Origin: Cohnella ginsengisoli
Lineage (GTDB): Bacteria > Bacillota > Bacilli > Paenibacillales > Paenibacillaceae
Direction of reading: 5' to 3'
NCBI RefSeq assembly: GCF_029525555.1
Contig: NZ_JAPDHZ010000003.1
Span: 1,364,001 to 1,428,000 of the forward strand
DNA length: 64,000 nt
Program-made: the position numbers and the translations under genes
The notes under the pieces: model-generated
Databases searched by the model: none
The model's input: only the letters and a program-made list of their open reading frames with translations
Told to the model about the DNA's origin: nothing
Shown: in pieces, positions 1 to 8,412 of the stretch
How the letters are laid out: each line of letters opens with the position of its first letter
Numbering within the stretch: position 1 is the first letter of the stretch

Positions 1-521
1 ACCTGCACGCTGTGGCACAGGCCGACCGTTTTCACGCCGCCGTGGGTATTCATGACGTTGGTCAGCACGGCCATCGGATTCGTATAGTTCAGGAACCAGG
101 CGTCCGGACAAACCTCGCGGATGTCGCGGGCGAAGTCCATCATGACCGGAATCGTGCGCAGATTGCGGAAGATGCCGCCGATGCCCAGCGTATCCGCGAT
201 CGTCTGGCGAAGCCCGTACTTCTTCGGCACCTCGAAGTCGGTGATCGTGCAAGGGTCGTAGCCGCCGACCTGAATGGCGTTGACCACGTATTTAGCGCCG
301 CGCAGCGCTTCCTTGCGGTCCGAATACGCGACGATGCGGCACTTGCTGCCGTTCGAAGCCTGGATGTTGCGAAGCATGCTCTCGGATTCCTTCAGCCGCT
401 CCGGATTGATATCGAACAAGGCCAGTTCAAAGCCCTGAAGCGAGGGCACAAGCATGCTGTCGCCCAGTACATTTTTGACGAATACCGTACTGCCTGCGCC
501 GAGGAACGTGATCTTGGACAT
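1..521 (-). CDS. melA: Alpha-galactosidase, GH4 family (partial, 3' end outside window)
   Basis: The reading frame starts at 521 and runs off the left edge, giving about 173 N-terminal residues. It opens with the Rossmann segment KITFLGAGSTVFVKN, continues with GGYDPCTITDFEVPKKYGL, and contains the GH4 motif GLCHSVQ, where the Cys and His are metal ligands in this family. GH4 enzymes hydrolyse alpha-galactosides such as melibiose by an NAD+/Mn2+-dependent redox mechanism in the cytoplasm. CHSVQ together with TDFEV matches MelA rather than the 6-phosphoglucosidase branch. A GGGAGG ribosome site lies 10 nt before ATG. The divergent AraC-type gene at 658 is the likely regulator. Confidence 0.9.
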   Translation of the reverse strand, partial: MSKITFLGAGSTVFVKNVLGDSMLVPSLQGFELALFDINPERLKESESMLRNIQASNGSKCRIVAYSDRKEALRGAKYVVNAIQVGGYDPCTITDFEVPKKYGLRQTIADTLGIGGIFRNLRTIPVMMDFARDIREVCPDAWFLNYTNPMAVLTNVMNTHGGVKTVGLCHSVQ

Positions 522-539
522 AAGATAATAGCCTCCCTG

Positions 540-599
540 ATTCCCGGTAGTATTAAGCCTATCTGCGATTTATAATAAATAAAAAGCGCTTCCGGGAAT
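540..599. promoter_or_regulatory. Divergent melA/araC control region with a spaced inverted repeat
   Basis: The intergenic stretch between melA and the AraC-type gene holds ATTCCCGG (540-547) and its reverse complement CCGGGAAT (592-599), with an AT-rich TATAAT-like segment between them. Two half-sites about 52 bp apart in a divergent promoter would suit an AraC-type dimer or a DNA loop. This is inferred from position and symmetry only. Confidence 0.35.
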
Positions 600-657
600 A
601 TGGAACAATACGTTCAACTTATGGAATAATGTAGTCTATCCTGTGGAGGTAACCATC

Positions 658-1513
658 ATGTCCAATCCGTTCAGCCGCACGTCCGTGCATCCGAATCCCC
701 GCGCGTCCGGGACGCTGTCCGTCCTGTTCGCCGGGCACTCGCAGACCGAGCCGGAGCACCGGATGGGACCGCAGAAGCTGGACCACTTCCTCATCCATAC
801 GGTCGCCGAGGGCAAAGGGTGGTTCAAGTGCCGCGACCGGCACTACGATCTCGGGGGAGGGCGACAGCTTCGTCATTTTGCCCGGGGAAATGTACGCTTA
901 CGAGTCGGACAAGGAGCGGCCATGGCGTTATCGCTGGATCGCCTTCCAAGGACCCGAGGCCGAGCGCTGGCTCGCCGCGGCGGGCGTCGACGCGCTGCAC
1001 CCCATCGTGCGAGGCGGTAGCGAGGACACGTTGCGGGCAATCCGGGCGGTTGACGGCGCGTTCGCCAAAAAAAGCTGGACCGCCGACTGGGAGGCGGAAG
1101 GCTGGCTGCGGCTGGCATTCGCGGCCTGGGCCAAGGCGAATCGCCCGGCGGGTCCCGCCGCCGGCGCCGAACCGCGCAGCCTGGCCGCCGTCGAGGCGGA
1201 CCGGGCCGCGCGCTGGCTGCAGGCGCAGCAATCCGACCCTTCCGTCACGATCGCGCGGATGGCCGCCGAGCTCGGCTACCACCGCACGCATCTGACGAAG
1301 CTGTTCAAGCGGGAGACGGGCATGACGCCCGTCGCCTACCTGCAGCAGCTGCGCATCGAGCGCGCCGGCTCGCTGCTCGCCGAGCCGCTCTCCGTCGAAG
1401 AGGTCGCCCTGTCCGTCGGATACAGCGACCCGCTCTACTTTTCCAAGTCGTTCAAAAAACTGACGGGACAGACGCCCTCCGCGTACCGGCGGCAGGTGCG
1501 GAGCGGGGTTTAG
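658..1513 (+). CDS. AraC-family transcriptional regulator (frameshifted at 853-857)
   Basis: The start is the ATG at 658, 7 nt after GGAGGT. The first frame carries the cupin-like sensor start and ends in shifted sequence after YDLG; the second frame continues from VILPGEMYAYESDKERPW to the stop. Deleting one G from the G5 run at 853-857 joins them into a protein of about 284 residues. The C-terminus has the two helix-turn-helix units of AraC/XylS proteins (IARMAAELGYHRTHLTKLFK, then VEEVALSVGYSDPLYFSKSF). It is divergent from the alpha-galactosidase and probably activates it in response to an alpha-galactoside. The shift resembles the other homopolymer errors in this window. Confidence 0.85.
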
Positions 1514-1583
1514 CTGTAATCCTCTACTGAACGCAAGACGTCCGGTACTGGCGCATCTTCTTCGTGTAACCTCTTTGAACGCT

Positions 1584-1780
1584 TAGCGGAAGTTTTTTCC
1601 GCTATCCGCCCGCCACCTGTGCTATAAGGGACCCGTAGCGGAAGTATTTTTCCGCTATCCGCCCGCCACCTGGGCTATGAGGAACCCATAGCAGAGGTTT
1701 TTTCCGCTATCCGCCCGCCACCTGGGCTATGAGGAACCCATAGCGGAGGTTTTTTCCGCTATCCGCCCGCCACCTGGGCA
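1584..1780. repeat. Array A: four ~52-bp repeats with TAGCGGAA/TTCCGCTA palindromes
   Basis: Four units begin at 1584, 1636, 1689 and 1741, a period of 52-53 bp. Each has a palindromic core TAGCGGAA-N5-TTCCGCTA with small variants, followed by a GC-rich spacer reading roughly TCCGCCCGCCACCTGGG. It lies between the AraC-type gene and the leuA terminator and encodes nothing convincing. The same core recurs at 27552-27930 and 49162-49680 with different spacers. Confidence 0.9.
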
Positions 1781-1783
1781 CGC

Positions 1784-1838
1784 TAAAACAAGCGGGCAGC
1801 CGCGCGTCCTCCCCATCGAACCTCGCGACTGCCCGCTT
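1784..1838 (-). terminator. leuA intrinsic terminator
   Basis: On the minus strand, AAGCGGGCAG and CTGCCCGCTT form a 10-bp stem just after the leuA stop codon, followed by TGTTTT. It closes the leuA transcript. Confidence 0.8.
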
Positions 1839-1843
1839 CTTAT

Positions 1844-3412
1844 TTATCCGATCGCCTGCACCGCTTCTTCGCCCGGCGCCGAATCGAGCACGATGGCATT
1901 GATGCCGTTCAGGAAGGCCAGCGCGCTGGCCTTGATAATATCCGTGTCCATCGCACGCCCCGCGAAGGTTTTGCCGTCGTATTCGAGCTGGATGTTCACC
2001 CGTCCTACCGCTTCCTCCCCTCTGGACAGACTGTTGATCTTGTAATGCTTCAGCCGCACCTCGTATCCGGCCAACTCCCTGATGACGCCGTACAACGCGT
2101 CGATCGGACCGTCGCCGACCGCGCTGCCCTTGAGCGTCTCCGCGCCTCTGCGCAGCTTGACCGTGGCGGTCGGACACAGCTCGTTCGTGACGACCTGGAA
2201 CGAATCCAGCTCGAACAAGCGCGCGGCGACCGCTTCGTCCTTCGGCTGCGCTTCGCGGTGCCCGTTCACGAGCGCGAACACGTCGTGATCGTATACTTCC
2301 TTGCGCGCGTCGGCGAGCGCCAGGAACTTCTCGAACAGCGCCTCGAAGTCGGCGTCGTCCTTCGGCTCGAAGCCCATGCGCGCCGCGGCGTGCTTGAACG
2401 CGTGCCGGCCGGAGCGCGCCGTCAGCACGAGCTCCATGCTCTCGGCCCCGACCTCCTCCGGAGACATAATTTCGTACACGCGCTTATCCTTGAGCAGGCC
2501 GTCCTGATGAATGCCCGAGGAATGGGCAAACGCATTTTCGCCGGTAATCGCCTTGTTCACCTGCACGTCGAGACCGGTCAGGTGCGTCAGCAGCCTGGAA
2601 GTCGGGAGCAACTCCGTCGTGCGGATGCCGGTGGAGCAGCCGAACAGCGCCTCCCGCACCTTCAGCGCCATGACGACCTCCTCGAGCGAAGTGTTGCCGG
2701 CGCGCTCGCCCAGGCCGTTCACCGTGACTTCGACCTTGTCCGCGCCGCCCCGGATCGCGCTCAGCGTGTTCGCGGTCGCCAGGCCCAGATCGTTGTGGCA
2801 GTGCACGCTCAGAATGACGCGCTCGTCAAGGTTTTTGAGCCGTTCGTTGATGCGCCGGATCAGCTCCCCGAACTCGTGCGGCTCCGCATAGCCGACCGTA
2901 TCCGGTACGTTGATCATCGTCGCGCCGGCTTTGACGACCGCTTCGATCGTGCGCCACAGATAATCGAAATCGGATCTCGACGCGTCCTCGGTCGAGTACT
3001 GCACGTGCGGCAGCAGCGTCTTGGCGTAGCGGACGGCTTCGACCCCCATTTCCATGACCGCGTCCTTCGAACGGTTGAATTTTTTCTCGACGTGAATGTT
3101 CGACGTGCCGAGCACGATATGAATGAGCGGCTGATCCGCTTCCTTAATGCTCTCGTAGACGGCGTCGATGTCGCTCTTGACGGCGCGCGCCAGCGCGGTC
3201 ACCGACATCTGGCGTCCGACCGCGCGGGTGACGGCTTGCACGGACTCGAAGTCTCCGCGGGACGATGCGGGGAATCCCGCTTCCACGATATCGACCTTCA
3301 AGCGTTCCAGCTGGCGGGCGAACTCGACCTTCTGCACGGCGTTCAACTTGGCTCCCGGCACCTGCTCCCCGTCCCTCAACGTCGTGTCCAATACGATAAT
3401 TTTGCGGCTCAT
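1844..3412 (-). CDS. leuA: 2-isopropylmalate synthase
   Basis: This intact 522-residue cytoplasmic enzyme condenses acetyl-CoA with 2-ketoisovalerate, the first committed step of leucine synthesis. The HMGL-like TIM barrel starts with LDTTLRDGEQVPG and contains VHCHNDLG, the metal-binding HxH motif. A long C-terminal part from about residue 390 corresponds to the LeuA allosteric dimerisation domain that binds leucine. Length is normal for bacterial LeuA. The gene stands alone: the other leucine genes are not in the window. A T-box leader with a Leu specifier precedes it and a strong hairpin follows it. Confidence 0.96.
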   Translation of the reverse strand: MSRKIIVLDTTLRDGEQVPGAKLNAVQKVEFARQLERLKVDIVEAGFPASSRGDFESVQAVTRAVGRQMSVTALARAVKSDIDAVYESIKEADQPLIHIVLGTSNIHVEKKFNRSKDAVMEMGVEAVRYAKTLLPHVQYSTEDASRSDFDYLWRTIEAVVKAGATMINVPDTVGYAEPHEFGELIRRINERLKNLDERVILSVHCHNDLGLATANTLSAIRGGADKVEVTVNGLGERAGNTSLEEVVMALKVREALFGCSTGIRTTELLPTSRLLTHLTGLDVQVNKAITGENAFAHSSGIHQDGLLKDKRVYEIMSPEEVGAESMELVLTARSGRHAFKHAAARMGFEPKDDADFEALFEKFLALADARKEVYDHDVFALVNGHREAQPKDEAVAARLFELDSFQVVTNELCPTATVKLRRGAETLKGSAVGDGPIDALYGVIRELAGYEVRLKHYKINSLSRGEEAVGRVNIQLEYDGKTFAGRAMDTDIIKASALAFLNGINAIVLDSAPGEEAVQAIG

Positions 3413-3488
3413 GGGAAATCCCCCTTATTGGCGTTTGATGGGTAAATCTATGTGAAGCAGGCTCGTTTAAACCCGGAATTTAAACGAC

Positions 3489-3752
3489 AAAAAACCCCGT
3501 CTCTGTTATAGAGACGGGGTTTAACCCGCGGTACCACTCTAATTCGTTTCCGGCATGCGGAAACAATCTCGTTCGATGGCCAACACCATCTATCCTTGTA
3601 ACGGCGGAATCCCGGTTTACCCTACATATCAGGCAACTGTTCATAGAGGAGTTCAACGTGATCCGCGCTGCCGTTTCGCACCAACCAACGGCTCTCTGAA
3701 AGGCGTCTTCACATCTACTGGTTCTAATCAACACATTTGGCTTATGAAGTTA
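3489..3752 (-). promoter_or_regulatory. T-box riboswitch (leucine) upstream of leuA
   Basis: On the minus strand the leader ends in the T-box sequence GTGGTACCGCGG (3526-3540), directly followed by a terminator, AACCCCGTCTCT/AGAGACGGGGTT plus a T run (3489-3522). Upstream are the stem-I elements AGTAGATGTGAAGACG and CAGAGAGCCG...GGTTGGTGCGAAACGGC. The predicted specifier loop GAACTCC (around 3648-3654) presents CUC, a leucine codon, as in the known leucine T-box class. Uncharged tRNA-Leu would pair there and with the T-box to favour the antiterminator, so leuA is induced by leucine starvation. Confidence 0.9.
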
Positions 3753-3758
3753 TCGGTA

Positions 3759-3788
3759 ATTATAGGCCGCCCGAGAAGCGGTTGTCAA
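3759..3788 (-). promoter_or_regulatory. Sigma-A promoter of leuA
   Basis: TTGACA (3783-3788) and TATAAT (3759-3764) on the minus strand are both perfect consensus with an 18-nt spacer. Transcription should begin near 3752, giving a T-box leader of about 340 nt before the leuA start. Confidence 0.85.
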
Positions 3789-3794
3789 CAGGCA

Positions 3795-4184
3795 TTTATC
3801 ATGCCCTGTCCGCCGTCGTCTATTCGCCAAGTCGCATTGCGACCAAAAGGAACGTTCGCGACTCTAACGGATCGGGACCCGTCGCCGCCAATTTCGAAGA
3901 AAGGTCGCGCCCTCGTCTTTCTTTCGCAGCAATGCCTGCCAAAATACGTCTACTTCTGTCGAGATCGACCTTTGGGACAGCAAAGGTGCAAAAATAAATC
4001 TACTTTCCTTCATGTAGCGGATTTCCGGCTCAAGGCTTCGAAAATAGATGTACATCTGCATGTACTTCATCATGTGTCACTGGTCGGCAGTTTTTTCGGC
4101 CGCAAAACATCCAAAAACCCGTTGTCGCCGGTCGTCATCACCGGTCGTCATCGCCGGCTTACGATCGGAATTCGCCCTCGCCGC
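3795..4184. other. Unassigned 390-bp intergenic stretch
   Basis: Nothing convincing is seen between the leuA promoter and the end of the GGDEF gene. A 69-codon minus-strand frame (3864-4073) has no ribosome site and no recognisable pattern. Short repeats such as GGTCGTCATC (about 4131-4156) and GATGTACATCTGCATGTAC (about 4046) are present but not interpretable. Confidence 0.5.
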
Positions 4185-5729
4185 CTACTGCCTGCCCGCC
4201 AGTCCGTAGCCGTCGCGACCACGCCTCTTCACCGCGTACATCGCTTTGTCGGCACCGTTCATCAGCGTGTCGCCGTCGTCGCCGTCCTGCGGATACAGGC
4301 TCGCTCCGATGCTCATCGAGATAGGGATCTCCTGGCATTCGTAGATCAGCCGGTTGACCTCGATCGACTGGCGCAGCCGCCCGATCGTCTCCAGCAGAAC
4401 ATCGTCCGACGCCGCATCCGGCAGGAGCAGCACGAACTCGTCTCCGCCGAGTCTGGCGGCCAGCCCCCGGGGCGGCAACGCCTCTCTCAGCAGCCTGGAG
4501 GTGTGGACCAACGCCTCGTCCCCGGCTTTGTGTCCATATCTGTCGTTGATGCTCTTGAAGTGATCGAGATCGATCAGGATGATGCCTGTCATTCCGCCGC
4601 GCAGTCTAGCCGCCATTAAGGCCGCCTCCAGTTGTCCGTAGAAGTACCTTCGGTTGGGCAGACGCGTCAGCGGATCGTGATACGCCAGATACTGAATCTC
4701 CTCCTGGTATTCCCGCTGGGCGGTCACGTCGCGCATGATCAAAATGAGATGCGGTTCGTTGTCAACCGTGATCGCATCGCCGTCGAGCAGCACGTTCAGC
4801 CGCTTGCTCGCTCCCTGCACGGTCGACTCGTAGTTTGTGATGGCGCGCGCATCGCGCGAATGGCTACGCGCCACCTGTCTCAGCAGCGCTTGAAAAGGCT
4901 CGCGGTCGCTGGCCGCCGGACCGACGAACGGCTCCGCGGCCGGATTGGCCTCACGAATCGTGCCCGTCTGGTCGAGCAGTACGATCGCGGCCGGATTGAG
5001 CTGGAACAGTTTTTCATACCGTTTGTCCACAAAGTTCAGGAAATCGTGCCGCCTCATCGTGAGCCTCAGGACGAAGCACCATAGCAGACCGCAGTAAATA
5101 TAGGGGTATGGCGGCATGAAGCTGCCGTAATTAAACAGGCCGAATCCGAGGATCCACGCTGCCGTCAAGACGACGCCCCAGATGGTCAAAGCATAGAGCG
5201 ACTTCTGTTCGGCGGACGCGGCGCGCGCTCTGGCTTTCAGCAGAGGCAGCAGATACAGCAGGCTGATGCAGGTGCTGACGATCAGCGCGATATAGTACGA
5301 AGAATTGTAGACCGGTTGCTTCCACATCCCGCTCTCCACGAAGCGCTGGGCGGAGACCATCTCCTTCGCGCCGAAAATCGAGAAAAGCGGGACGAGCGCC
5401 GGCAAGTAAAAAACGTAAGGATAGAGGTACTTCGGCATCCGCAGGTGAAGCCCCGTCAGCCTGGCCGTGAAATGAAAGCCGATACCGGGAATCAGGATGC
5501 CCGTATTGCTGAACCAAAAGGCGGCCAGCGCGGGGCTGTAAGAAATCGGAAGCAGCTGACGGACATACTCCTCCAGAAACAGCGAGGAATAACATAGCGT
5601 CACGAGGCTGATCAGCCGGTGCTCCGTTTTCTTCGGATTGCGGATCAACACGTCGATCCCCATGCAGATGAATAGCGCAATAGGCAGGAGATGCGTAAAT
5701 AGCGGTATGAGAGCTTGCTGCAGGCTCAT
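4185..5729 (-). CDS. Membrane GGDEF-domain protein with PAS (putative diguanylate cyclase)
   Basis: This 514-residue protein has about seven N-terminal transmembrane segments (to about residue 225), a PAS-like domain (FQLNPAAIVLLDQTGTIREANPAA), and a C-terminal GGDEF domain with the intact active-site loop ARLGGDEFVLLLPD and upstream LAYHDPLTRLPNR. It should make cyclic di-GMP from two GTP at the membrane in response to a signal sensed by the membrane or PAS region. No EAL domain is present, and no RxxD inhibitory site precedes GGDEF, so product inhibition through an I-site is not expected. It starts at ATG 5729 after GTGAGG and appears monocistronic. Confidence 0.9.
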   Translation of the reverse strand: MSLQQALIPLFTHLLPIALFICMGIDVLIRNPKKTEHRLISLVTLCYSSLFLEEYVRQLLPISYSPALAAFWFSNTGILIPGIGFHFTARLTGLHLRMPKYLYPYVFYLPALVPLFSIFGAKEMVSAQRFVESGMWKQPVYNSSYYIALIVSTCISLLYLLPLLKARARAASAEQKSLYALTIWGVVLTAAWILGFGLFNYGSFMPPYPYIYCGLLWCFVLRLTMRRHDFLNFVDKRYEKLFQLNPAAIVLLDQTGTIREANPAAEPFVGPAASDREPFQALLRQVARSHSRDARAITNYESTVQGASKRLNVLLDGDAITVDNEPHLILIMRDVTAQREYQEEIQYLAYHDPLTRLPNRRYFYGQLEAALMAARLRGGMTGIILIDLDHFKSINDRYGHKAGDEALVHTSRLLREALPPRGLAARLGGDEFVLLLPDAASDDVLLETIGRLRQSIEVNRLIYECQEIPISMSIGASLYPQDGDDGDTLMNGADKAMYAVKRRGRDGYGLAGRQ

Positions 5730-5852
5730 CTTGTCCTCACTTCTTTCACGCCGAAAGGACTGAATGCGAAAATTAAGGAAGTGGCTTCATTTTATCGCAT
5801 AAATCGACAAAGTGTCCATTCCCATATCAAGCGCTTGCCTTACGACGCAAAT

Positions 5853-5887
5853 ACCCCGGCAGTACGGCATTGCCGTATCTCCGGGGT
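5853..5887. repeat. Nested inverted repeat in the 5730-6028 gap
   Basis: ACCCCGG (5853-5859) pairs with CCGGGGT (5881-5887), and inside it TACGGCA (5863-5869) pairs with TGCCGTA (5871-5877). Together they form a near-continuous hairpin without a T run. It lies upstream of the GGDEF gene and downstream of the YerB-type gene. It could be a weak terminator or a regulatory palindrome. The rest of this 300-bp gap shows nothing else. Confidence 0.4.
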
Positions 5888-6028
5888 CATTTGCGATGTG
5901 CCGCTCGCGTTGGTCAGGAAGGCGCAAAGCTCGGGGCAGGCAGAGCTTCGGCTGCCGTCGCCGTTGCGCAGCACCCGCGCGCCGAAGACGCGATCCGTGC
6001 GATACCGTATGCGAATGCCGGCCTCCTA

Positions 6029-7120
6029 TTATTCATACTTCACATGGCTCGCGAACCCGCCGTCCGTTGGCACCACGTGGTAGTAGGTCGTGCCCGGCAC
6101 GAACTTGAGCTCGCGACCGTCGCGGTAAATGCGGACGATGTCACCAGGCGCTCGCTTCCACTCGCAAGCGATCGCGCGCCCTTCCTGGAACAAGACGGCT
6201 TCGCCGCCGCCGTTCAGATCGATCACCAATCTGCCGTAATCGTCGTAGGCATGATGCTTGGCCGACAGGACGACGAGATTGGCGGCCGTGAGCTGGCGGG
6301 AATTGTTCAGGTCGATATGCGGCTGTCCGTTGACCGAGCGAGCGTATAGATGGGTCGAGGCGTCGTATGCGTACGACACCTTGTAGTCCGACAATTGGAA
6401 CTTGATGTCGACCTGGGTAGCGGCGGGCTCTCCGATCACGTCAGGCGTCGGGTCGAACTGCACCAACGGCACGGTCGCCGTCTCGTCGTACTTCAACTTC
6501 TGCGCGCCCGTATACAGCTTTTCTTGCGTGGAATACAGGTTATGCGGCGCCTTGCGGTCTTTGCTGCGGTAGAAGTAGGCGCCGGCGTTGTTGATCTCGT
6601 CCATGTCGGCCTTGCCCGAATGCTGCAGGATGGCGAGCGCGTCGTTGCTGGCCCCCGCGTGAACGAGGATGCCGCCGTAAGTCTCGCCGATGTCGATCAG
6701 GTAAGGACGGATGCTGCGGATCGGACCGATCGGATCGTCGAACGTCTGACTCTGGAAGATCGCGACGAGCCGCGTGATGCCGCCCTCGGCGAGGATCTCC
6801 CACACCGTGTCGGCATGGGTGAGGCCGGATTGGGGACGCGCGGCCTTGAAGTTGTTGATCATGACGCTGAGCGGCCTGCGGACGACGGCTTGGTCCGTCG
6901 GCAGTCCCGTGAGCGGCGCGAGAAAAGCGGCCGATGGCTCTGCGGAATCGGTCGCCGTGGCGGACGGGGACGGAGCGGACGAGGACGAGGCGGACGCGGT
7001 CCCGATCGGCGCGGTCGCGGGCTCGCTCTCCCCGCCGCAGGCCCCGAGTACGGCCGTGGCGGCGGCCAGCGTCAGTGCCAGCATCGCGGTACGAATCGCG
7101 CTCGAAGTGTTCGCGGTCAT
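6029..7120 (-). CDS. DUF3048 (YerB-family) lipoprotein
   Basis: The 363-residue product begins with a signal peptide and a lipobox ending LGAC about 27 residues in, followed by a Ser/Ala/Pro-rich linker and then the DUF3048 fold (PLTGLPTD, RRPLSVMINNFKAARPQSGL, IGPIRSIRPYLIDI, VHAGASNDAL). YerB-like proteins are extracytoplasmic lipoproteins of unknown biochemical role, found in many Firmicutes. The start at 7120 has TTTGGAGG at a good distance. It is divergent from the coiled-coil gene at 7286 and probably monocistronic. Confidence 0.85.
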   Translation of the reverse strand: MTANTSSAIRTAMLALTLAAATAVLGACGGESEPATAPIGTASASSSSAPSPSATATDSAEPSAAFLAPLTGLPTDQAVVRRPLSVMINNFKAARPQSGLTHADTVWEILAEGGITRLVAIFQSQTFDDPIGPIRSIRPYLIDIGETYGGILVHAGASNDALAILQHSGKADMDEINNAGAYFYRSKDRKAPHNLYSTQEKLYTGAQKLKYDETATVPLVQFDPTPDVIGEPAATQVDIKFQLSDYKVSYAYDASTHLYARSVNGQPHIDLNNSRQLTAANLVVLSAKHHAYDDYGRLVIDLNGGGEAVLFQEGRAIACEWKRAPGDIVRIYRDGRELKFVPGTTYYHVVPTDGGFASHVKYE

Positions 7121-7285
7121 TCGGTGGCCTCCAAACGATAATTAAATATAGTATTTCCATTAAACCACAACCCTCGCCAACTTGTCCCGCCCGGGACGCA
7201 ACGCCCTTTTCCAAAAGAAACCTTTTCGCCCTTCATCCGTCTAATGAATTACCGCATCCGACTTGATAAAGACGAGGTGACCTGC

Positions 7286-8245
7286 ATGAACGAATCCTTG
7301 CTGGCCTGGAACGAGCAGTTGGAGCAGGCGAAAAGAGACTTGGCGCTGCGGGCCAAATGGATCAAGCGGCGAACCGAGCTTGTCCAAGAAATAGAGCATC
7401 AGCGGAGGGAAGAGTCGTATTGGTCCGAGCGGCTCGCGAGCGAGCAGCACGACGTCGAGCGTTTACGCGCGGCCAGCTTTTCGCAATTCGTGCTGCAGCT
7501 GTTCGGCAAGCTCGACGAAAAGCTGTCCAAGGAAGAACGCGAAGCGGCCGAAGTCAAGCTGAAGCGCGATGCCGCCGCGGCTGCGGTAACCGCGTTGGAG
7601 CGCGAGCAAGCGGACGTCATCGGCAAACTGGTCGAAGTCGAGCATGCCGAGCGTCAATGCCGCGACCTGCTTGCCAAGAAGGAACAGTGGATCCGGCAGT
7701 ACGACGGAGCGACGTGGCAGGAACTTGAAGCAATCTCGGCGGAAATCGGTCAGCTGCAGTCGATGAAGATCGAGTTCGACGAAGCGATTCGCGCCGGGCT
7801 GGAGGTAGAAGGCGCGCTCGGGCAGGCGGAGGAGAAGCTGACTTCGGCCAAAGGCTGGGGAACGTACGACATGCTCGGCGGCGGCCTGATCGCCACGGCC
7901 GTGAAGCACGGGCATATCGACGAAGCATCCGTTCACATTCACCATGCGGAGGATGCGCTGCGCCGATTCGGCAAGGAGCTAGCGGATTTAAACGAGTCGC
8001 ACGACACCTCCGTCCCGCAAGTGAGCGGATTGCTCAAATTTTCGGACTATTTCTTTGACGGGCTGCTCGCGGATTGGGCGGTCCAAGGACGCATCGACAG
8101 TTCTCTTGAATCCGTTCGCGCCCGCAACCGCGACATCGGGCGGCTGATCGGCAAGCTTCAGGGGGAAAAGAAACAATTGGAAGGCCGGATCGCGGCGCTG
8201 AACGATCGGCGACAGGAAATCGTGGAGACTTACGGCAGCCGATAA
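7286..8245 (+). CDS. Coiled-coil protein of unknown function
   Basis: This 319-residue protein starts at ATG 7286 after GAGGTGA. It is dominated by Glu/Lys/Arg/Ala heptads, with long coiled coils over residues 1-180 and 270-319. Between them lies a short glycine-containing segment (AKGWGTYDMLGGGLIATAVKHGHID) and a mixed helical part (FSDYFFDGLLADWAVQGRIDSS). There is no signal peptide or membrane segment, so it is cytoplasmic. I do not recognise a named family, though similar long coiled-coil proteins are common hypotheticals in Paenibacillaceae. A promoter for the next gene starts only 16 nt after its stop. Confidence 0.75.
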   Translation: MNESLLAWNEQLEQAKRDLALRAKWIKRRTELVQEIEHQRREESYWSERLASEQHDVERLRAASFSQFVLQLFGKLDEKLSKEEREAAEVKLKRDAAAAAVTALEREQADVIGKLVEVEHAERQCRDLLAKKEQWIRQYDGATWQELEAISAEIGQLQSMKIEFDEAIRAGLEVEGALGQAEEKLTSAKGWGTYDMLGGGLIATAVKHGHIDEASVHIHHAEDALRRFGKELADLNESHDTSVPQVSGLLKFSDYFFDGLLADWAVQGRIDSSLESVRARNRDIGRLIGKLQGEKKQLEGRIAALNDRRQEIVETYGSR

Positions 8246-8261
8246 TCCGGCTTTGCACCGG

Positions 8262-8290
8262 TTGGCATGAGGCGCCAATTCGTTTATAAT
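8262..8290 (+). promoter_or_regulatory. Sigma-A promoter of the GH13 leader
   Basis: TTGGCA (8262-8267), a 17-nt spacer and TATAAT (8285-8290) form a strong promoter. Initiation near 8297 would give a leader of about 115 nt before the amylase-family start codon at 8413. Confidence 0.75.
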
Positions 8291-8325
8291 AAAACGCAGC
8301 ACAACTCAAAGGCAATGTTACCGAC

Positions 8326-8366
8326 AGGTACAACCTCGACAAGCATTTCGGGGTTGTGCCTTTTTT
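8326..8366 (+). terminator. Terminator hairpin inside the GH13 leader (possible attenuator)
   Basis: AGGTACAACCTCG and CGGGGTTGTGCCT form a long stem followed by TTTTTT. It lies between a strong promoter and the coding region. An upstream GCACAAC (8299-8305) can also pair with the 3' arm GTTGTGC, so alternative structures are possible. It may attenuate the enzyme gene or end a separate small RNA of about 70 nt. Confidence 0.7.
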
Positions 8367-8412
8367 ACGTTCACGGATGCTTGTCCATATCCCTCGCAAA
8401 GGAGCCTGTACC

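Noticed and set aside
2045..3445. A 466-codon plus-strand frame across leuA
   Set aside because: It is the antisense shadow of leuA in high-GC DNA, rich in Arg, Val and Asp with no family signal.
3864..4073. A 69-codon minus-strand gene
   Set aside because: No ribosome site, no recognisable composition or family, and it is close to the leuA promoter region.
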